NCBI GenBank assembly: GCA_032717465.1
Contig: CM064681.1
Span: 15,667,010-15,731,009, forward strand
Length of the DNA stretch: 64,000 nucleotides
Origin: Coenobita brevimanus
Lineage: Eukaryota > Arthropoda > Malacostraca > Decapoda > Coenobitidae
Direction of reading: 5' to 3'
Shown piece after piece: positions 34,049 to 46,959 of this stretch. The notes below the pieces were generated by a model that saw nothing but the letters and a program-made list of their open reading frames with translations, was not told the DNA's origin and ran no database searches. Position 1 is the first letter of the stretch. Each line of letters begins with the position of its first letter. The position numbers and the translations under genes were made by a program.

Positions 34049-36890
34049 ATGTACTCAAATGTGGATGGAATGGTATCTAAATTACAAGAGATGAATGATT
34101 ATGTCAGAGAAAATGAACCACATATAATATGCCTAAGTGAAACAAAATTAACACCAAGGATATCCAATGACATACTAAGCTTAGAGGAATACAATATATG
34201 GAGAAGAGACAGAAATTAAAAAAAAAAAAAAGAGGAGGAATTATAACATTAACTAAGAAAAATCTAAAAGTCAATGAAATAAAACTAGATATACCATCAC
34301 AAGTAGAACTAATTCCAGTAGAGATCAACACATCTGAAGGGAAAGTAATTGTAGCCAATTTGTACATGCCACCCAGATCAAACACATGGGAAAGAGACGA
34401 ATATGAGGACCTGGCAGAGAGTACAATTCAGAGCTTAAGATCATTGCTACATAAAATGGAAGAGAAATCGGAAACAATTATACTAACTGGAGATTTTAAT
34501 ACAAATAAAAATTGGAATACTCTACATATAATAAGCCAAGAAAGCTGTTGGGACCAAAATCTCCTAGATCTCGTGCAAGAGTTTTTCCTAACGCAACATG
34601 TGAGGGAAACCACCAGAAAAAAAGGACTCCATGTACCTTCAATGGTAGATCTAATATTTACTAGGCAAGAAAATGATATTGACAGTTTAATATATCACCC
34701 TCCACTAGGCAAGAGCGATCATGCAGTACTAAATTACAACTTCAGGATAGCATATGACCTAGTTAACAGCAATGAAAGTTACAAAAAGAGCCTAAACTAT
34801 AAAAAGGGAAATTATCAACACCTAAAGAAGTATTTCTTAAAAGTTGATTGGGAAAATGAGCTTAGAGGACAAGATTTAAATGCTGTATATAAAAAATTCT
34901 GTGAATTTTATGAAATAGGAGTCCAGAAGTACATCCCACAGCACAAAGAAGCAGATAAGAAAATACAGAAATGGTTCAATACAGAATGTAAAAAATGAAA
35001 AGAAAGAAGAGATTTGTTGTGGAATAGATACAGAAGACACAATAGTGAAAGGGCATATAATAATTACAAACAGGCAAGAAACGATTATACAAGAATATGG
35101 AGGGAAGCCCAAAAACAGTTTGAGGAGGATATCATAAATAAAAGTAGTGATCAACCAAAGCTATTTTACAGCTAAATCAGAAGCAAAATCAAAGTAAAAG
35201 ATATAATTCAATCCATTACGGACGAGGGAATCACCTACACACAAGAGAAAGATATTTGTGAAGTGCTAAATAAGAATTTCCAATTAGTTTTTACAGAAGA
35301 AAAAAATTTTGAGAGGGACTATGTGGAACATGCATGTCCATACATACTACCAGACATACAAATATCAGAAAAAGTAATACAGGAGGAGTTAAGTAAATTA
35401 GCCAGAGGAAAAGAAAGTGGTCCTGATGAAATTTCATGTTGGGTACTACGAGTATGTGCAAAGGATTAAAGTAAACCATTATTTTTAATTTTCAAGAAAT
35501 CCTTGAGTCAAGGTAAACTACCTGATATTTGGAAGAAAGCAAATATTGTCCCCTTATTCAAGAAAGGAAATAGACAAAATCTACTCAACTACCGACCAGT
35601 ATCACTGACCAGTGTTATAAGCAAGGTATTAGAAAAGCTTATAAGAAAAGCTTGGGTAAATCATCTAGAAGAACACAGTATGATAACAGAAAGACAGTTT
35701 GGTTTCAGAAAAGGAAAATCATGTGTTACTAATCTCTTGAGCTACTATGACAGAGTAACAACACAATACAGGAAAGGGAAGGATGGGTGGACAGTATCTA
35801 TTTAGATTTCAAGAAAGCATTTGACACAGTACCACACCAAGGACTTTTATGGAAACTGTACCATCAAGGAGGAATTTGAGGCAAACTGTTTTGTTGGATG
35901 CAAGATTTTCTCATAAAAAGAGAAATGAGAACAGTACTAAGGGGAAACTACTCATCATGAAAAGAAGTGACTAGTGGAGTACCACAGGGCTCAGTGCTGG
36001 CACCAATCATGTTTTTAACGTATATAAATGATATAAACAGTAACACTGGAAATGAAAGCTATCTGAATATGTTTGTAGATGATGCAAAAATACAAAGGAG
36101 AATTACTAACACAGACTCTTGTAAAGAGCTACAAGAAGAGTTAAATAAACTTCATGAATGGAGTAATACATGGCAAATGGAATTCAATGTGGACAAGTGT
36201 CATGTAATCAAGTTTGTTAAAAGTGGAAAAAGACCTGATTGGGATTATACGTTAGGAAATAAAACCGTATACACATCAGAAAGAGAGAAGGACCTAGGTA
36301 TGATTATCAATAACAGACTATCTCCGGCTGACCACATCAGCGAGAAGGTACGGAACATGTATACACTGCTTGCAAATATGAGAATAGCATTCACATACAT
36401 AAATGAAGATATGCTAAGAAGGATAATAACATCATTCATTAGACCAACCCTGGAGTATGCATCAGTAGTCTGGAGTCCTCATCTCAAAAAACACATAGAC
36501 AAGATTGAAAAAGTTCAAAGGGCCGCTACACGATGGATACCAAACTTAAGGGACCTATGCTACAAAGAAAGACTAAATAAACTGAATCTACCAAAACTAC
36601 AGGAGAGAAGGAAAAGAGGTGACATGATAATGCTATATAAATGCATATCAGGGAAGGAGAAAATAGACATAAATGATTACTTAACATATGGGGAAGCATC
36701 AGCAAGAGGACACTGCAAAAAACTGCATAAGAAGAGAGGTGATAAAGGCGTAAGGAAATTCAGTTTCCCAAACAGAGCAATTGATCAATGGAATGCACTA
36801 ACGAATGAAATAGTGTGTGCCAAAGCAATTCACAAATTTAAGGATATGTACGATAAATATGGATTAACACACGGGACAGTACGAGCTTGA
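34049..36890 (+). pseudogene. Family C LINE ORF2 (endonuclease-reverse transcriptase), broken
   Basis: Endonuclease from about 34,049: YSNVDGM, ICLSETKL, VANLYMPP, LTGDFN and SDHAVL near 34,720. A frameshift lies in an A-run near 34,220. RT: IVPLFKKGNRQNLLNYRPVS near 35,560, FGFRKGKSC, LDFKKAFDTVPHQ (motif A, about 35,810), GVPQGSVLAP (motif B, about 35,975), FVDDAK (motif C, about 36,075). The C-terminal part is open 35,967-36,890 (SSVVWSPH-type, KVQRAATRWIPNL). Stops at about 34,996, 35,174, 35,467, 35,877 and 35,958, plus a second frameshift near 35,800. Clade by eye CR1/L2. Confidence 0.9.
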
Positions 36891-36944
36891 CTCATTCCTG
36901 TAAAGATACAATTAGGTAAGAACAATTAGGTACAATTAGGTAAG

Positions 36945-36945
<1 letters not shown>

Positions 36946-36996
<51 letters not shown>
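36946..36996. repeat. (AC)n, right of family C LINE, unit B
   Basis: Right part of the interrupted CA microsatellite. It is followed by AATTTACAAGATATGG, exactly as after the single array in unit A. Confidence 0.95.
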
Positions 36997-36998
<2 letters not shown>

Positions 36999-38769
36999 TT
37001 ACAAGATATGGTGGTGCAAAACAGTGGAATGAAATTCCTTTGATTGTAACAATGGCTGGAGTAAAATAAGTCGTGAAAAATCTTAAAGAATATGAAGGTA
37101 GAAGATACTGATGAGGTATAAGGAGTAACAGTCATTAGCAGAGGGAAAGAATTAATATTTTGACGGAAAAATAGACACTTAGTCCAGAAGATTTTTTTAA
37201 AATGATGTTTAGAAACGCTATAACTGTACCTTTGTGTGCGCTGTGCAGGTGGTGAAATTTAATTTAAATTTTTTTATGAAAATAATCCCATAATTATGAA
37301 GGCAAACTGTACATGGAAAAAAATCGTGGTACGGATCGGAATGTTGTGTTTTGAATTCTTTGACAAAATTTACGTGAATACTTAAAATTATATAACTGTC
37401 ACGAGTGAGTAATTATTCTGGTATGCGTAAAATTTGTGATTTGTTTTAACACAGAGTCTTTCATTTAACAGATACATCATTAAAACATTCACTCATTGCA
37501 TGGTAATTAACAGTACTTTCAGTATCAGCAGGATTTGATATTTTTTATGTACAATATCTTTTTCTGTGATGGAATGTTTTGAAAAACAACTATCATAGTT
37601 ATATTATGAATCATAATACAGTGGAGGTTGACCAGTAGTATTAAACAGGATTCTAAAATCAATACGCTTTTTTACTGGCCATATCTTACCACCGCCCGTC
37701 TAATTTTTGTACATTACTGGTAACTGGTTGTTCGTTGTGAAGCCTTACCTTGACAGTGATATCCCACTAGCAGACACTCCACCCACTTTGCACCCTCACC
37801 AACCACTGGAGTAGGCGCTCAACCCTGTGCCTTATATACCGGTATCCATCATGGGCACAACGCCCCAGCGCAGATCAACTTTTTTTTCTTATTGCCGAAC
37901 CCATTTTGTTATGTGAGGGAGAGATGGGGGAGAAGCAAGAGGGGAGGGAAAAGAAACAGCTAATGAAGACTAGGAGGAGCAGTGGGGAAGGGGAAGGAGG
38001 CACACAGGCGGCATTTTACAGCTGGATCTGACATTAGCAACTGATTTCCTTTGTATCTTTCAATCTCAACATGATGAGTACATCATTTTAACCATTACTG
38101 AGTCAGAGTCTGGGTGATTATGCGTAGTTATTACGATGATAAATAGGATGATTTAATATAACATCATATAATGATAATGATGATGATGATAATGATGATG
38201 ATGGTGGTAGGATGAGACTCCCACTATCCACTCATTAGATGTAATGATACCTTTGGATAAACCAAAATTAATATTATCTTGTACTCAATTGTTTCATTTA
38301 AAATTTGAGAGTTAACCACAGTTCTTACCAGATGGACTCACGGTGCTGTATTGGGTTTGGCACAAAAATCGGATTTCGCTCATAAAGGATTACATGTAAA
38401 GGATGACTGTTTTTTCTTTCTCATAACACCAGTCACGGGCGAGGTATTGGTAACTGTAGCCTTCCGTATCCGAACTCAGTAGCCTAGCCTACAGATCTAA
38501 TAAGGTGATAGATTGTAAGTTATTACGATTATTTTAATTTCTAAACACTGGGTGTACACTTTGGTCCATTACAACAAAAACACCACCACCAGCAATAACA
38601 ACAACGTCGTCATTAAGGTGACGCCTCATTTAGGCTACATAATTTTTCCTACTGTCATGCAGTTAGTTATCCTGCAGTAAGCCACACAGTACATGAAATA
38701 ATTATTTTTTAGATAATCTTTTCCCTCCAGGCCATATTTGCCAAGTTGAGTTCTCGTTCCTGTTCCTGG

Positions 38770-40100
38770 TTAATCCTGGTCTGCCTGATCAAGAAGAACC
38801 ATCGACTGCAGGTAAGCAACCGGCCCTAGAAGGTTTTCTCATAGGTTCCCACACCGTTGCTGTTGTGTCTGCGTCTTACTGAGACATGTGCTGCACAGTG
38901 CTCCATTATGTGTAACAAGATGTGTGGTTTTATTCTGGAAGCAGGGCATAAGTCTTTGATTATACTCAATCCAAATCTAAGATGATAATTTAGGAGGGTT
39001 GGTTGATGTCCTGATTTAATCCTAGGCAAGTGAACTCAGTTATATCTATCTGAGGATGCTTCTAATGTTTGAACGTCATGAGGTGGGATGAGGTTATAAC
39101 ACTGTGATCGATCAAGTTGTTGTATGGCCCTTCGCATGAAGTGGGTATGTAAGTGTCCTTTCACTGTTAGTGCAAGAATGTCTGAAGTTGGGATATTATT
39201 GAAGAGATATTGTTAATGTTTGTGGTGTGATGATATTTTTTGGCTAGTTGTACTGCGTGGTTTAATTATATATTGGCAGGGGTGTTGTATGTTAGCACCG
39301 ACTGCTGTATACAAGAGTATGGCTCTCATATTGAGATATTTTCTAACGCAGATTTTACTTTCAGCGTAAGTGTTCTATGGGAGTATTACTGGTTGGTGCA
39401 ATCAATGCTGTTACGTACAGCGTTGTTCCATATTGCTGACAAGGCGTTGTAATGGATGTTAGATAAAACTGGAATCCAAACGTAGGACATCACTGACCTA
39501 ATATGTTTTTTGTTGAACTAGGGGACTGTTTCCTCCTGTCGTTTAAAGTTACTCCGTGTAAGTGCCTTAAGTGTGTTTAGTCTTGGGGTTCATTGCCTCT
39601 AGATGTCTTATATTTGATCTCTGAAGGTGTCTGCAGTGTCGTATGTCACTCTAAGGATCTTAGTTGTGGGGAATATATGGCACAGGTACATTGTTACGTG
39701 TGAAATTAGGGGGTGTGCCTGTGTTAGTAGTTAGTCACTGGTGATGAGTATGGTGGTGGATTTGGCTGAAGCAATTGTCACCTTGTTATCTGCGATAAAT
39801 GCATGAAGCGTATTATAGTTTTTTTTTTTTTTTTTTCCACCAAACTGACCGTTTCTGAAATGTGGTGTGTAGCTGCTATGGTAATATAATTTGCATATGA
39901 GGTAATGTTTATGCGTGTCTGTAATGTGAGAATACCCTGAATGTACTGTATAGGCTGAAAAGTGTAAATGAGAGAAGGAAGCCCTGGGGAACCCCTCTAG
40001 GGAAATTCCGTATTAATGGTGGCTTTCCCTGCCCGATCGATAAATAGCAAACCAGCTTCTTTCCTAAGGTGGGTCAGAATATCTTTTCATTGCAAGTGTA
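38770..40100 (-). pseudogene. Decayed LINE reverse transcriptase (family K), unit B
   Basis: Unit B counterpart of 16,330-17,645 with the same GVPQG, YADY-type and RIKSGHQPTLLNYHLRFGL remnants on the minus strand. The last of these is in an open frame at 38,826-39,029. Confidence 0.65.
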
Positions 40101-40103
40101 AAA

Positions 40104-40343
40104 CAGCGGGCATGGTATCATTCTAATGGGAATATTTGTATGTCAGCGGGCACGGTATCATTCTAATGGGAATATTTGTATGTCAGCGGGCATGGTATCA
40201 TTCTAATGGGAATATTTGTATGTCAGCGGGCATGGTATCATTCTAATGTTAATATTTGTATGTCAGCGGGCATGGTATCATTCTAATGGGAATATTTGTA
40301 TGTCAGCGGGCATGGTATCATTCTAATGGGAATATTGGTATGT
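40104..40343. repeat. 40-bp minisatellite, 6 copies, unit B
   Basis: Six 40-bp units of the same minisatellite, with single-unit variants (GCACGG in the second; AATGTTAAT in the fourth). Copy number differs from unit A (4), so the locus behaves as a VNTR. Confidence 0.95.
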
Positions 40344-40545
40344 TTTACTATTCCTAACCTGGTGGCATCGTCTTTATTTTGTTACAGCTCACGTGAGCTT
40401 GCCATTCACTTTACGAGACGTTCTCTCATCTCTCGTGTGAGGGGTTAAATAAAATTCCTCCAATACGACAATTTTCTGCAGAGTAAAATTAGATCTTCTA
40501 GAAGTAACAGAAATATAAAGTCATGGCTTCGTCATAGCTCAAAAG

Positions 40546-41170
40546 TTTCCTTGTCCTTCCTTGCCAGACTCCTGCTTACCTTACTTTCCCTTGCCCAACC
40601 CTGCCGTGCTCGACTTTCCTCTACTCTTCTCAGTTATACCTTGGCCTTTCTTTGTGCCACTTGGGGGTGCTCAGCCCTGCCATGCCAATCCCTGCTGCTT
40701 ACCATCCTCTCCTGCCAGATGTGTTCTGCCTTGTCCTACCTTCTTGGTTGGTCCTATTTTCCCTACCCTGCTATGCCTTCTTTGTCTAATATTCCTGCCA
40801 TTTCCTGCTTTCCTTGTGGTACTTGCCCTAGACTGCCCTGCCCCTGAAATGCCCTTGTCTGCTTGCCAGAACCTGTCTTACTCTTCTCCGTACTGCCCTG
40901 CTCTTCCCTGCTTTGTACAGTCCAGTCTACATTTTCCTTTCCTGACTGGCCTCGCCCTAACCTACCTTAATTATCCTGCCTTTTCTGTCGTGCTCTGAAC
41001 TAACCTATCCCATCCTGATCTATTTGCATATCTCTTCTTGCTGTGTTCTCTCTTTTTTGCTCTGCGATGCCCTCCTACCCTTGTCTTTATCTCTCCTCTC
41101 CAACCTTACTTGTCCTGTCCCGTTTTTTCTAATCTGCACTGCTTCTTGTCCCGCCTCTGCTCATCGCGTT
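40546..41170. repeat. Pyrimidine-rich degenerate tract, unit C
   Basis: Unit C counterpart of the same C+T-rich tract, collinear with 18,012-18,645. Confidence 0.6.
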
Positions 41171-41189
41171 CTATTTATTATTCGTAGAT

Positions 41190-41570
41190 AACGTGTGAGC
41201 ACAAAACAGCTTTTGAGAACAACAGCAGGGATGCCATAAGGCCTATACTGCTTAATTTTATTTAGGCTAGTGAGGGCAGAAGGTACATTTTTGTAGAAAT
41301 TATAACGTCAGGCATAATGAAGTCAGAGGGAGGTAGGAGATGGAGGGGAACGCATCAAACCTGTCCAATGTACAACTGGAGGAGAATGCCAAGGCAATAA
41401 GTTCTGCCTTATCAACAAAAAACAGACACAGACCCTTCAGAGTGGAAAAGAAGGAAGGAGGAAGAAGTACAACTATTAGAAATGTTTTTAGCAAGATGCC
41501 AGAAGGAGCGGGAAGAAACTGAGTCAGTACGGCTAAGATCAGACTTAGGAAGAATATGGGCAGAATCAAA
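41190..41570 (-). pseudogene. Antisense LINE RT N-terminal remnant (J-related), unit C
   Basis: Unit C copy of the same antisense J-related fragment, nearly identical to the unit B copy. Several frames are needed to read it. Confidence 0.5.
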
Positions 41571-41750
41571 ACAGACGAGATTCAATGGTGGGTTAGCACA
41601 GGTACCATTTACAATCCTCCTCCTTGTGTGATTAAACCTAGGCCTTTTTAAGTTAATCAGAGGATAAGAGAAAGAAGTGAATGTTCCATGACTGAGAGAA
41701 TAACCATCATATTGTGAGAAGCACAGTTAGATAGCTCTTGGATCATTTAA

Positions 41751-42506
41751 CCCCCGCCATCCCGATGTTTTCTGGGCAGTGGTATGCACCAGTCCCGACA
41801 TTTTTGGACCTTTTTTTTTTTTGGCTCAAACATCCGCTTTTGGTGAGAGACATCGAAAATTCATAGAGAAATCACTCACCTGAGGTTTAAAATACTCGAT
41901 CCAGGTAGGAGTACCTCTTTCCCTTACGTGGTTTTCTATCAGGCTGGCTGCAAAGAAAACGAGTTCTATGGGAGGATAACTATTCCAAACCACTCATAAA
42001 CGGTATTTATTTATTTATTTAGTACGAATTTATATGAAGTACGAGAGTATATCGTTTTTCAAACGGTAATATAGGGATTATAAGCATTGTTTCACTCAAA
42101 CTCATTACCATTCATGACCTTTTTTTGCCACATTACCTGATCATCATTTCTGACTGTTTCTTCCTCTAATGCTATGTAAACTTTGTCCTCCACATTGTCA
42201 TCGATTGGGGAATCACTCTGGCCCTGAATGTCTTTATTGGCCAGGTCACTGGTAACAGGTGAATTGCCGAGACAATGGCGTGCAGGAGCGGGGGGAGAGA
42301 GTATGCTGTGTAAGGCATTGTCCCTGCTTGGCATCTTGCAGAGGAATAGAGGAAGGTGTCCCTTGTATACGTGCCAAAAATCACTCGCGAAAATTAAAAA
42401 TTGTGCAAATTAGGGACCTTGCAATGTTGCCACATTAATTTACATCTCCGGGATATGAGTGCACATCATGTGAGGACGTGAATTCACGTCTCCGGGATAG
42501 GGCTGC
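41751..42506. mobile_element. piggyBac-like non-autonomous element, unit C
   Basis: Unit C copy (756 bp) of the element at 1,121, again between TTAA sites (41,747-41,750 and 42,507-42,510). The left end reads CCCCCGCCATCCCG. The right end is more degenerate (GCAGCCCTATCCCG on the complementary strand). It has the same internal layout, including the palindrome at 42,475-42,490 and the CTCCGGGAT repeats around it. Confidence 0.75.
42092..42334 (-). pseudogene. Possible piggyBac transposase N-terminal remnant, unit C
   Basis: Minus-strand 80-codon ORF sharing the acidic stretch SDSPIDDNVEDKVYIALEEE with the unit A ORF. Both ends differ because of small indels. No catalytic region. Confidence 0.3.
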
Positions 42507-42694
42507 TTAACCAGGGAAAATGAAACAATTAGTGTCTGAGGGTCTCCCAGTCTGCAGCACGGCAGTGTCACAGATACCTCTCCTTGGAGGGGTCCACAGT
42601 TCTTACTGGGGTTATAGGATAAGTTAAAGTGATAAGAGTCTGTTGACAAGAGAGAAAATGCTGACAGGAAAACTAATGCAAGGAAAATGTCAGG

Positions 42695-42838
42695 TATGGT
42701 GAGACCATATTTTTGGAACTATTACGCTATTTCAATGTCTTATTGTTAATTCTCTTACACAAAAAATATGGTGAGACCACATTTTAGGAACTATTACGCT
42801 ATTTCATGTCTTATTGCTAATTTTCTTACACAATAATT
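42695..42838. repeat. 72-bp tandem duplication, unit C
   Basis: Unit C counterpart of the 72-bp doublet. The second copy starts at 42,767. Confidence 0.8.
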
Positions 42839-43091
42839 ATTTTATCAAATCCCATGTGACTATAATTTTGTAATAAGTTAATCTCAATTCTGTCTACTTA
42901 TTTAATAACTTATCCTAATATTTTTCCTAAAGGACATTTTTATGTGCACTTAGATGCTATATCGCTCAGATTTCTGGCTTTCTAATGGTAATGCGAGTTC
43001 TGACATCCCACCTAAGTGTAAATTTTTACAAAGTTGGCTTCACCTGTTTGTACTTAATTGCATTTGGTTTTCAACGTATTTTTCTTATGGC

Positions 43092-43219
43092 ATTTCCTGT
43101 AAGCCAAGAAACCATTTACAGCGCTGGGTGGTAACCATATAACCTAACCATACGTGCTCCCTACGTGTCAACAAGTGGGTTGGTGGAGGGTTGGTGCTCC
43201 TCCCCATGAAACAAATAAC
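43092..43219 (+). repeat. Block shared with RTE-like LINE 5' leader, unit C
   Basis: Unit C counterpart of 2,453-2,580, with the same similarity to 60,634-60,760. Confidence 0.6.
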
Positions 43220-44295
43220 TCAGAGTCAAGTGGCCGCCTCTTGCGGGATTGTGTCGTCTGGCAAGATAGATAGATAGATTGATTTCATGTAGGCTACACT
43301 AATTCTCTTACCCAGAAGATAGCTTTGACGCTCTGTGTGATTATGGCATTTACACAGCTGACTACTTATTTATACTTCCATACATGCTATTTCACTGTCA
43401 TTTACAGTATTTTTCTAGTGGTTCCCACATCTCGGTAAGAATTCCTAGTGAACTTGATGTTCACTTTTTTTGTGGGATGCTGGTGACCATCATCCACTCA
43501 CTTGGTGTAGTGCTGCTTGCTTCTTTCTAACCCTCTCTCATTCTGCATCTGTGTCTGCCATACTCTTTTCCCATATCTGTCTTCTTTCTTGTCACGTTTT
43601 ATTATTATTATTTCCACATCAGGTACCTGTACACTGATTGACAAGACTAACTAATTCCTGTAACCCGGGAAACCATTTGGAACGGTCGGTGGTAACCATA
43701 ATACCAAGTCACAGGTTGAAGTGGAGTCTGTTATGGTGTCCATTAACTGGAGACGGAAATGAAGTACCCATCAAGGAATCAAACGTCTACACATTTCCTC
43801 CCACCTCCCTGCAGCAAGGTGCTGTCAGCCGCAATGCGTAATTGGTTCACTGTACAGTATGGGATGACCCTCCATGGGCGTTGCTTGCCTGCAGTTAATG
43901 GGTCTATGCGGACAGAGAGACTTGTGTTGATCAGCAACAATGGTTACAACACAGTACAGCGCTCAAAATTTCATCAACTATATATTTAGTTACTCACTGG
44001 AATATTATATGGACACAATTTACACATTTCAAAAGTGTGGTAGATTCAGAGACACTCCCCCAAGCACACTCCAGTGTCACATGCTGCAGACATTGTAGTT
44101 ACTTTTTAGAAAAACAGTCTTCATCGTGTATATCAGTGGCAAACATAGCCACCACAGTGTAAGACCAGACAAGTAGGTCGACACTCCCCTGACCAGTGTC
44201 GGTTGCACTACATGCCCCGTACTTTTCCTACTGTTGGTAGACATCACTGTACCAGACATCTCATTGCCTGTTGTCTCTGCCAAAGCAATTTAGCT

Positions 44296-46645
44296 ATAGA
44301 ATGTACGTCCCGGTGACGACTAGGGATGCCTGGAACCACTGTCTGACTCTCTTCTTCATTTATGCATATTCGTGGCCTTTCCTCTAACTTTTGCTTTGTT
44401 GAGCACCACCTCTCCTTCTCTAAACCTCACCTTCTTATTGTAATTGAGACTCAGCTGTCTGAGGCAACTGACAGCAGATCCTTTTCTATATCCTCCTAAT
44501 TTCTCTATACTCATTTCAAGCCAAAGGTGGCTGTTGTGTATATGGTCGCAACAACTTACCTTGCTGTCGTGTTCCTGAACTCGATTCTTCTGAATTCTCT
44601 ACACTCTGGCTTTGGCTTTCCTGTCATTCTCTGACTAAATATATCTGCGCTGTTTACTTATCTCCTAATTCTACTTACTATCAAAAAATCTTTGACTTAC
44701 TTATAAAAGGTACCAGAGCCAACCCACCCCTGAATCACATCTTTTATACGTTTCTGTCCGGAATCGTGCTAAGTTTGTTCTTCACTCTGCTAAAAATAAT
44801 TTCACCTGTACTAAATGCTTTCAACTCTCTAACTCGAATTCTTCTCGCTCCTTCTGGTACCTTGCCAAAAACCTTTCTAACAACTTTACCTCATCATCCT
44901 TCCCTCCTCTTTTCTACTCTGATGGCTCTGTAGCTATTTCTTCTACTGATAAAGCAGATCTCTTTGCTCAGACTTTCTCCTCCAATTCCACCTTAGACGA
45001 TTCTGGTGCTGTTCCTACATCGCTTCCCCCCTGTGACTTCCTCATGGCTGACATTAAAATTTCTTCAGCTGATGTATTTTCTGCCATCACTGGCCTCAAT
45101 ACTAATAAGGCATATTGGCCTGATGGAGTCCCTCCTGTTGTTCTCAAGAACTGTGCTTCTGTGCTTACACCCTGCCTAGGCAAACTCTTTCACCTTTGTC
45201 TATCAACTTGTACCTTTCCTTCTTGCTGGAAGTTTGCTTTCATTCAGCCAGTCCCAAAGAAGGGACTTTAACATCCTGTATCTCAAAAGTTTTCGAGTCT
45301 ATTCTTAATAGAAAAATTTTAAAACATCTTTCCTATCACAACCTTCTTTCTGATCGTCAGTATGGGTTCCGTCAGGGACTCTCTACTGGCGATCTTCTCC
45401 CCTACCTTTCAGACTCCTGGTCATCCTCCTTTCGGGATTTTGGCGAAAGCTTTGTCATTGCAATTGACATCTGAAAGGCTTTCGATCGAGACTGGCATAA
45501 ATCTTTAATTTCCATACTTCCCTCTTATGGTTTCTATCCTTCCATCTGTTCCTTCATCTCTAGCTTCCTTTCTGGTCATTCTATAGCTGCTGCTGTAGGC
45601 GGCCATCGTTCTTCTCCTAGATCTATTAACAGTGGTGTTCCTCAGGGCTCTGTCCTATCACCAACTCTCTTCCTTTTATTCAACAATGACCTTCTATGCT
45701 GTACATCTAACCCTATCCACTCATACGCTGATGACTCCACCCTTCACCTTTCCATTTGATTCCCACAACGTCCATCTCAGCAGTTACTTCAACAAACAAG
45801 GAATGAGGCTATGGCACACGTAATGTCTGACTTGGCTCGTATCTCTGACAGGGGTAAAAATAATCTGGTTGTTTTTAGTGCATCAAAGACTCAATTTTTG
45901 CACCTATCAACCCGACAAAATCTTCAACAGTTATACCCACTAATGTTTAATAATATTCAACTTAATCCTGCATCATCCTTGAACATGTCTGGGGTTTCAT
46001 TTACTTGGGACTTATCTTGGAAAGATCATATTACATCTCTTGTAAAATCTGCTTCCAAGAGATTGGGTGTGCTTACCCCTGCACAGTTGTTGACTCTATA
46101 CTGGGGCTTTATCCGCCCCTTTGTGGAGTACAACTCTCATGTGTGGGGAGGCTCCCCACATACAGCTCTTCTCAATAGGGTGGAGTCAGAGGCTTTTCAT
46201 CTCATTAACTCTCCTCCTCTTACTGACTCCCTTCAACTTCTGTCTGTTCGTTGCAGTGTTGCATCTTTATCTCTTTTCTATTGCTACATCGATGGTCACT
46301 GCTCCTCTGAACTGTCTGCATGCATTCCTCCACCTCTACGACGGGTGCGTAGCTCCCGTCTAGTAGTAAACTCTCATCCCTTTTCTGTCCAACTCTCTAA
46401 TGCAAGAGTTAACCGTTCCTCCCAGTCCTTCAGTTATGCAACAGGTCAACTCTGGAACTGTCTCCCTCTGTCTGTATTTTCTGCTTCCTATGATCTCCAG
46501 TCTTTCAAACGCAGTGTGTCCAGGCATCTCGAAATGATCGGATCTTGAATTTGGCTCTCTCTTGTATTGCTTTTCTCTTTGAAGGAAAAGTTTTGCGGGT
46601 TCGTTGCCTTTGGTTCGTTCTTCCTCACATAAAAAAAAAAAAAAC
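44296..46645 (+). mobile_element. Family J LINE, unit C
   Basis: Unit C copy, 2,350 bp, with TTAGCT at 44,290-44,295 and 46,646-46,651 and a poly(A) tail of about 14. It has the same two ancestral internal deletions. This is the best preserved of the three in its 3' half. Confidence 0.85.
44368..46548 (+). pseudogene. Family J endonuclease-reverse transcriptase, broken, unit C
   Basis: After the frameshift at PVPKKGL, one frame runs from about 45,196 to 46,548 with only two stops. One stop replaces the serine of LDISKAFD (motif A, about 45,473) and the other follows STLHLSI near 45,759. Motif B GVPQGSVLSPT and motif C YADD are readable. The last 245 codons are open and end RHLEMIGS. The endonuclease is reduced to a fragment. 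The organisation is typical of Jockey/CR1-group LINEs lacking RNase H. It cannot encode an active protein. Confidence 0.85.
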
Positions 46646-46779
46646 TTAGCTCTGTGATGTTGATCAGGTGAAGGAAGAGTATCAGGGCAGTTTTTCTGAC
46701 ACACTCAGACACTACTAATCTGTATGTCAATCATGCCGATCAAATTCATGTTGTAGGTGGAGCTGATGCCTACATCAGA

Positions 46780-46959
46780 CCCTTAGCTCTCAGAGTTCAT
46801 GTGGAAGGGATTTTGTTGAAAGGATGCTAGGTGTACCGACCTCCGCTTGTCAGCTCATAGTCGCAAAGCTCATAGGTCCCTAACCCGGGGTTCCCTTCTT
46901 TATAATATTTTGAAAATGCACAGTTCCATCCTATATTGAGGATGCTGGGAGCAAAGGGA
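46780..46959. mobile_element. TTAA-flanked MITE, unit C (left TTAA lost)
   Basis: Unit C copy. The right TTAA is at 46,960-46,963. A small deletion at the left (CATCAGACCCTTAGCTC) has removed the left TTAA. Confidence 0.55.

Larger units (their letters stand above)
32735..36945 (+). mobile_element. Family C LINE (CR1/L2-like) inserted in a CA microsatellite, unit B
   Basis: 4,211-bp sense LINE with (AC)n on both sides (32,698-32,734 and 36,946-36,996). Unit A has one continuous (AC)n at the same place (14,469-14,519). It contains a coiled-coil ORF1, then endonuclease-RT without RNase H. The 3' UTR is only about 55 bp and ends in a short tandem word ACAATTAGGTAAGA, in the style of CR1/L2-group tails. 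The 5' UTR is about 375 bp. Apparently full length but with inactivated ORFs. Confidence 0.9.
18103..40632. repeat. Tandem composite unit B (~22.5 kb, carries extra insertions)
   Basis: Second copy of the composite repeat, longer than A. It contains a 4.2-kb family C LINE (32,735-36,945) and an LTR-like 0.6-kb insertion (30,740-31,337), and it keeps the ORF1 region deleted in A. It lacks the ~750-bp piggyBac-like element present in A and C, lacks about 170 bp equivalent to 13,220-13,389 of unit A, and lacks ~130 bp at the 3' end of its family J LINE. Its 3' part (37,000-40,632) matches unit A 14,520-18,102 closely. Confidence 0.9.

Noticed and set aside
36900..36945. TTAGG words as arthropod telomere repeats
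   Set aside because: Only three ATTAGGTA words inside the LINE 3' tail. There is no (TTAGG)n array.
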